DNA of 64,000 nucleotides from Ianthella basta (lineage: Eukaryota; Porifera; Demospongiae; Verongiida; Ianthellidae). The DNA lies in NCBI GenBank assembly GCA_964019415.1, contig OZ025871.1:4370129-4434128 (forward strand), in the 5' to 3' direction. A program made the translations under genes and the position numbers. The notes below the pieces were generated by a model. The model made no database searches and was not told the DNA's origin. It saw only the letters and a program-made list of their open reading frames with translations. How positions within the stretch are numbered: the stretch's first letter is position 1; every line of letters begins with the position of its first letter. This document shows, piece by piece, positions 58,861-64,000 of the stretch.

Positions 58861-59242
58861 CCGCCCACAAAGCACTCTTCGCAGCATACTTGTGCACCCC
58901 AAGGATCCAGTACCAATGGACCAACGGAAGGGGGTTGTGTACAGCGTGCCTTGTGATGGATGCTCCAAGGTGTACATTGGGCAAACTGGCCGGAGCCTCA
59001 AACACCGGCTGGCAGAACACAGACGTGCCCTGAAGAATGGAGATGTGGCAGCATCGGCCCTCGCAGAACACACCCTCACAACAGGTCATCTGGTGGATCT
59101 CACCAAGTCAGAAGTAATTGACTGTCACCCATATGCCACCACACGCTGCCTATTGGAGAGTTGGCATATACAACGGAACCCGGATGCACTGAATAGGGAG
59201 AAGGGAACCTTGCCTGAGGTGTACACTGCCCTCCTAGAGTAG
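58850..59242 (+). pseudogene. Inverted partial copy of Penelope ORF (GIY-YIG part)
   Basis: It reads VVFRPQSTLRSILVHPKD then the same GIY-YIG domain to the same stop as the minus-strand ORF, with only a few changes (for example I for L in RSILV). The RT part is absent. It would make no working enzyme alone. Confidence 0.85.
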
Positions 59243-60224
59243 ATTACTATTGGATCTCTACTGTTACTGCCTAACAAAATTCATTGACTGTTAAATTGTT
59301 ACTTTAACGTTATTCATGGTCGCATCATCAACTGTCACCACATTTCATCACCTGTCACTAACATTTGTATATAAACTATAGGAGTGCTGTATTTTGTCAT
59401 TCACTGATGAAGGTGGCTGCAAGCTGCCGAAACGTCTGGATAACTTGTGAAATTTTGGCTAGTGCGAACGAACTTGGATGATGTCAGACTTACCTAGCCA
59501 CTCAGGACTTTTCAAAAGCATTGTAACATGGGACACTCAGGCTGAGTGTGACAATGGAGCACAACTTCTACGATCTGGCAAGGCCAAACAGTGTCTAAAG
59601 GGGATGTGTGCCTGGTGTGAGTTCTCCCGATAGTAAGCAGCATCTCAGATGGTCTCTCATCTTCCTTCCTGTGTACTGTTTTGTCATTGGGTTGACCCCA
59701 TATGGCAGAGGGTAGTGGCATATATATAAAATAGCTTCTCTTCCGAACATAAGGTAGAATGGGGTACACCACATGGAAGCATGTACAGAGGTCTGATAGG
59801 AGAATAGAAATTCCTCCAGATGTTCATCCCAGTCAGTCTCCTGTTCATTTATGTACTTCACCAGTTGCTTTGTTACAGTTTGGTTCATTCTTTCATCAGG
59901 GCCATTTGTCTGTGGATGATAGACACTTGCTTATTCTGTGTTGAGTGCCTGACAGCACGAACAGCCTTCTGTTTAAGGCATTCACAAATTCTTTGCCCTG
60001 ATTGGCTATGTAGGTGACAAATGATGCAAGTGAACGTCTTTAGTGATTGAACTGATCACACACTAGATGTACTTCATTGTAAATGCAATTAAGCCATTAT
60101 ATCCAGCATGTAATTGGTGTTGTACATGTCCTCCAATGAGTGGCCATGCATGCTGTGTATGTGGAGCCATTTCCACATCATGCATGATGTGGCGTTCATT
60201 ACTTTGTGCAAGTGTGATTATATA

Positions 60225-60600
60225 CATCTTGCAGTGTGTAGAATGGCTAGTGTGTAGGTGTATGTGAGTGCAGAGCATTGCATTGCATGTGCCACTTTAA
60301 TTCCTGCAAGAATATATAATCTGACATAACCCAGAGCCACTTCCAGCCATTATATGTATATTGCGCAAAGGGTTGTTTGCACAATATGAAATGGCTGGTG
60401 GGCTATAATATATGTCAGACTATCAAGCCAATATATAGCTGTACATGTACGTGTATAGCTGTAGGCACATCATATATACACCGGCCACATCTGTGCTGTG
60501 TGGCATTTGTAGGTGTGTGTGGTGAGCATATTGTAATATTAATTGCATGGCTGTTAATTATCTGCTTGAGTTGGCATAGACAATTGCAACTGGCTACACC
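60225..60600. repeat. Hairpin repeat family, copy 2
   Basis: It matches 55515-55830, with a diverged hairpin centre (GCAAAGGGTTGTTTGC). Confidence 0.75.
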
Positions 60601-60724
60601 GATCCTCGTGATCATCAGTCATCAGTCAGTATTAGTGCATGCAGTCTGCATGACTTCTTCATTTTGTATTAAGCACTAGCTATATATCAATTTGGATACA
60701 CACAGGAACTGCATGGCTTGTGTG

Positions 60725-61060
60725 CATGTAGAATGGCTAGTGTGTAGGTGTATGTGAGTGAGCATTGCATTGCGTGTGCCACATACTTTCCTGCAAGCCA
60801 ATATATAATCTGATGTAGCTCAGACCCACTTCCAGCCATTATACGTATATTGCGAAAAGGGCCCTTTGCACAATATAAATAGCTGGAAGTGCATGGCCAG
60901 GTCTGGGCTACGTCAGACTAGCAAGCCAATATATATATATAGCTATATATAGCTGTAGGGACATCATACACCACATCATTCTGTGCTGTGTGGCATTTGT
61001 AGGTGTGTGCGGTGAGCATATTGCATGGCTGCTGGTTATCTGCTTGAGTGGTATATATAG
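60725..61060. repeat. Hairpin repeat family, copy 3
   Basis: Closest to copy 1; the hairpin centre GGGCCC and the arm GGTCTGGGCTACGTCAGA are kept. Confidence 0.8.
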
Positions 61061-61289
61061 ACAATTATTGCAAACGGCTACACCGATCCCCTCCCGTCTA
61101 TACTAATGCATGCAGTCTGCATGGCTTCTTCATTATGCATTATGCATTATCGATTTGGATACACACAAGAACTTGAGACCACATGCAAACATAAGCTTCT
61201 TCCCTCATAGCTGAACATGACAAGTGTGCATGTGCTTGCCAATTGCAAAATGACATTGTGTTCTTTTGCATAATTATAACATTATTATA

Positions 61290-62190
61290 ATTCATGCCAT
61301 TTAAAGTCTATAACCCATTCAAACTTAAGGTTAATATTACATCCTTGCCATGTCCTAAGGCTCAGCTGGTTTCCAAACAAGTACAGCTGTGCATGATCTT
61401 TAATTGCCCAAAAGGCCAGTGGATGCCATTGACCTTCTATTTAATTGCCACCATAATAGACTACTATAATTGTATGCTTTTGAGATCATGAATAATATAA
61501 AACAAACTTATATTATAGCATCTACAAGTTGAAAATGAATCAGATCATGCCACTTGGCCCACTGATATGATTCATCTTACATCAATACAGAAAGAATATA
61601 GTTAAGAATGGCAATCTTCGATATCACAGGCACTCATGTGATCATCGTAGAAGTTAGCTATAGTTCAGTGCACACTTTGATGTTTACATAGCATACGTAT
61701 CACGTGCTATATACTTGCACTGGAAAAGGCCATATTGCATGCACACACTGTCCATTCATGTGCTCCACTTTGATTGCTATATTCTTCCCCATGTACTGCT
61801 GCCAACACCTCATGCAGAGTGACATGCACCATGGGACCACACCACAGTACACACGTGCACCCTTCACAGCATCAGCTTTGTATCTCCTCAATCTCACCAC
61901 AATGGACATGGCCAGCCCCACCAACCTCTAGTGTGGATCAATATTATTCTGCAGCACAGTAATGTGATGCCATGGCACTGGTAGTCCATACAGCTTGATC
62001 TTTGCAACAAATATATAATTGCCTCAACCTACTCCATGCCGGTGCACACAAGTCATGTTCTGTCAAATCTGCATGATGTGCTTCCATGTGGATGACCCAG
62101 AGGGTCCTTAACTCCTTCCAGTCATTGGGCTCATTTGGAGATATCCCGTTTTGAGTACTTGTACTAGTCTGTAAATTTAATGTCATCTTC
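61290..62190 (+). repeat. Repeat unit copy C, first part
   Basis: It matches 1-690 of copy A and is preceded (61070-61370) by sequence also found before copy B (55860-56130), for example CTCAGCTGGTTTCCAAACA. So B and C are successive tandem units. Confidence 0.75.
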
Positions 62191-62247
62191 GCTCTCTATT
62201 CAGAAGGATGTACCTCCTTTTCTCTGCTACTGTTCCATGTCCTTCAG

Positions 62248-62348
62248 GATCACTACTCCTCCCCCGCCCCTACTACACCCCCCTTCCACCCCCTGTCCCA
62301 CCTTCTGCTTCACCGCCTGCCCAGCCACTGCCCCGCCCACATAGCCAG
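62248..62348 (+). CDS. Possible proline-rich exon
   Basis: Acceptor TCCTTCAG, donor CCAG|GTGAGA; phase 1 entry, phase 0 exit. It reads GSLLLPRPYYTPLPPPVPP and SASPPAQPLPRPHSQ. The style recalls the proline-rich NLR tail exons, so another NLR tail may lie here. Confidence 0.4.
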
Positions 62349-62468
62349 GTGAGAGGCCTAACCTGTAACACCAGTGACGGCATAGTACCATCCCTGCGTG
62401 TATCCAAGTAGGTGTACACGGCTTCCAGGAGCTGAGGTTTGATCACACTCTTCTCTCTAGCATTACAG

Positions 62469-62542
62469 GAGGAGCACCTCATCCTTTGCCTCCTCCTCAT
62501 GTGAACTGCTCCCTCCAAACATTTGCATGCCATGTGTTCCAA
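62469..62542 (+). CDS. Possible proline-rich exon
   Basis: Acceptor CATTACAG, donor CCAA|GTGAGT; the open frame reads GAPHPLPPPHVNCSLQTF. Its entry phase (1) does not match the exit of the exon at 62248-62348 (0). A CCT run at 62610-62630 (YTPPPPPPPPD, then FF and a stop) may belong to the same region. Confidence 0.3.
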
Positions 62543-62699
62543 GTGAGTCCCTATAGCTGTGAGGCCTGGAGCTCTGGACCTCAGTCAGTAGACCAGTCAG
62601 TATACACCTCCTCCTCCTCCTCCTCCTCCAGATTTCTTTTGAGCAGTGTGACCTGCTCCTCCACAGACTGAAGAGGGCAGTGTCCTGGTTGGGACTGAA

Positions 62700-64000
62700 C
62701 AGAAGACACATAGTCTGTGTGTAGGGAAGTGCTTTATGACTCATGTCATTTTTTGTCCTAATCAATTCTTACTTTATATCAGCCGATGCTCGAAACACTG
62801 TGTCCCACCAGTACACACTTGGTTCTAATGCAGTAATTTGGGACATTAAATTTCCTTTGCCACAAATCTTATTGTATTCTTGTGGATATGTCTGTGTAAG
62901 CAATGCAGCACCTTATTGAGAGTGGAACTGCTGGTTTGAGGTGTCAGAGCTGTCGCGTAATGTCGTATCCAATTATATAGCACAATGTCATATACAGCAC
63001 AATTATAATAACCAGTACTGTATCACATGCAGTGTCTCTATAATAGCTAGCCAAGACACTTTCCTCCATATCTGATGTTGTGTGTGCAGCTGCATATGCA
63101 GTATATGGAAGTACAGAGAGCTGGGAAAAGCTAGCTACTTCAGACTATAATACTAGTACCATGCAGAGTATTTTGATGTTGTTATAACTCAATTCACATC
63201 AAACAGCTGGATACACTTATGGCATAGTTTAATTGCATGAAGGATCCTGGAGTACTATACAGCCAGTGATACCTAATTATAATATGCATGCATTCAGTTG
63301 TAATGGCTAATTAATAAATGTACATGTAATTTGTAGTTTTGTGTAGTGTATTAGTGTAATTTGTAGTTTGCTAGTACTATTCTTGCTTCCTTAATTGCAC
63401 CCTCCAAACAGTTAATAGCTACAGTTATTATTATTTATAATAATTTTAATATTAATATTATGCATGTCAACCATGTCGCTTCACCTGTTGGAGGGACATG
63501 TGCAAATCAGTACACATTCCTGTGCAAACATACGTGTGCTAGCTTGGCCATGCATTCATCACCTGCAGGGGCCATGTAGCTGGTTGTAATTGAGGGTGAC
63601 ATATTGTGTACAAAAACCTGGCATGGAAAGAGAGATGAAATAACTATAGCTAGCTAGCTGTTATGTAGCGACATTAATAGTAGTCACGGATTGCTAACTA
63701 TCTAGGAATTAGTCAGCTTTAACACCTCCTGGAGGTGTACGTTAGAACTGATTTATGTTACCAGTTGCTAGATTGAGTTTTGACTTTTTAAACTGATTAT
63801 TAACTACCAACACCAATGCTTAGCTAGTATGTCTAGATCCTCACACCTCTAGCTAGCTAGAGGTGGTTTAGAACATTTCTGAGTGCACAATAAACATAGC
63901 AGCCATCTAGCAACTGGAAATAAGACTGCCTCAAGTCGGCGAATACCCATGCTGGCATCAGCTGTGTGGCCTGTATGTAGTATTGTATGTACACGTGCCT
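62700..64000. other. No gene recognised
   Basis: AT-rich, with AGCTAGCTAGCT runs near 63645 and 63850 and an ATTATT cluster near 63425. No open frame with splice support. Confidence 0.5.

Larger units (their letters stand above)
57360..59516 (-). mobile_element. Penelope-like element, head-to-head partial dimer
   Basis: It is flanked by an 11-base target duplication. Arms of about 630 bases (57362-57991 and 58850-59481) are inverted copies: both hold the GIY-YIG end of the ORF and the terminal sequence CGTTCGCACTAGCC...ACGTTTCGGCAGC. The full minus-strand part carries RT plus endonuclease; the right part is a truncated plus-strand copy. Inverted or tandem partial copies are typical of Penelope integration. 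Confidence 0.9.
57190..60040 (-). pseudogene. Gypsy-type integrase remnant, copy B (interrupted)
   Basis: On the minus strand, 59595-59888 is an intact stretch reading MNQTVTKQLVKYINEQETDW, then FLFSYQTSVHAS and FYLMFGREAIL, a Ty3/Gypsy integrase C-terminal half. The following zinc-finger-like piece (CHTQPECPMLQC) continues to 59517 and then, beyond the Penelope insertion, at 57359-57190. Other element parts are missing. Confidence 0.7.
56090..60260 (+). repeat. Repeat unit copy B, split by a Penelope element
   Basis: Without 57360-59516 it follows copy A (640-2700) block by block. At 56155 a frame (SQFDAYLKIDVDGEWGLV, then KVDGTHLLIDT) stays open for over 60 codons and is the best preserved version of a block also present in A and D; its family is unknown. 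Compared with C it lacks the first ~650 bases (joint near 56140). Confidence 0.75.

Overview
The window is animal nuclear DNA with GT-AG introns, long introns and many decayed transposons. I infer a sponge or another early-branching marine invertebrate. The reasons are a large CARD-NACHT-leucine-rich-repeat (NLR) gene, a 2A-like recoding motif, Penelope, pogo and Kolobok elements, and frequent GCATGC/AGCTAG-type runs. Species cannot be fixed by eye, and no bacterial operon, CRISPR array or rRNA gene is seen.

The main gene lies on the + strand from 17525 to 52487. I could assemble a chain of exons whose splice phases all agree from an ATG at 17525 to a TGA at 52485-52487, if one proline-rich exon carrying a C8 frameshift (50038-50134) is skipped. 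The chain predicts about 1,469 residues. In order it has an N-terminal part of about 176 residues with two hydrophobic segments, a leucine-rich hydrophobic stretch ending in a 2A-like motif (GDVEVNPGP), a CARD-like domain, a NACHT ATPase, LRR exons of two alternating types, and a proline-rich tail built from repeated phase 1-1 exons. If the 2A motif works, one mRNA would give a separate membrane-like polypeptide of about 218 residues plus an NLR. If translation instead starts at 19771, the same segment could be an N-terminal signal.

Layout. 1-2700: a diverged repeat unit with a Gypsy integrase/zinc-finger remnant. 3.4-4.3 kb: two host-like exons. 5.1-9.6 kb: a possible secreted Cys-rich gene (TATA box, signal-peptide exon, two diverged copies of a Cys-rich module) with a hAT pseudogene inside it. 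10.6-14.9 kb: ORFs of unknown function, a proline-rich exon relic and local repeats. 15.65-17.25 kb: a Kolobok-like element with a THAP pseudogene, ending 270 bp before the NLR gene. 17.5-52.5 kb: the NLR gene, with introns holding nested MITEs, a LINE reverse transcriptase, a HIRAN-like fragment, a second TTAA-flanked Kolobok-like element, a tandemly duplicated LRR exon, a retroposon set between long TG tracts, a foldback element and a 3.1 kb pogo-like transposon whose transposase has a PHD finger. 52.5-55.4 kb: a piggyBac-like MITE, a 25-bp minisatellite, microsatellites and doubtful exons. 55.5-62.2 kb: two tandem copies of the unit seen at 1-2700, one split by a head-to-head Penelope element with an 11-bp target duplication. 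62.2-64 kb: possible proline-rich exons, then nothing recognised.

All gene models come from reading frames, splice sites and motif recognition alone; no database search or transcript was available.
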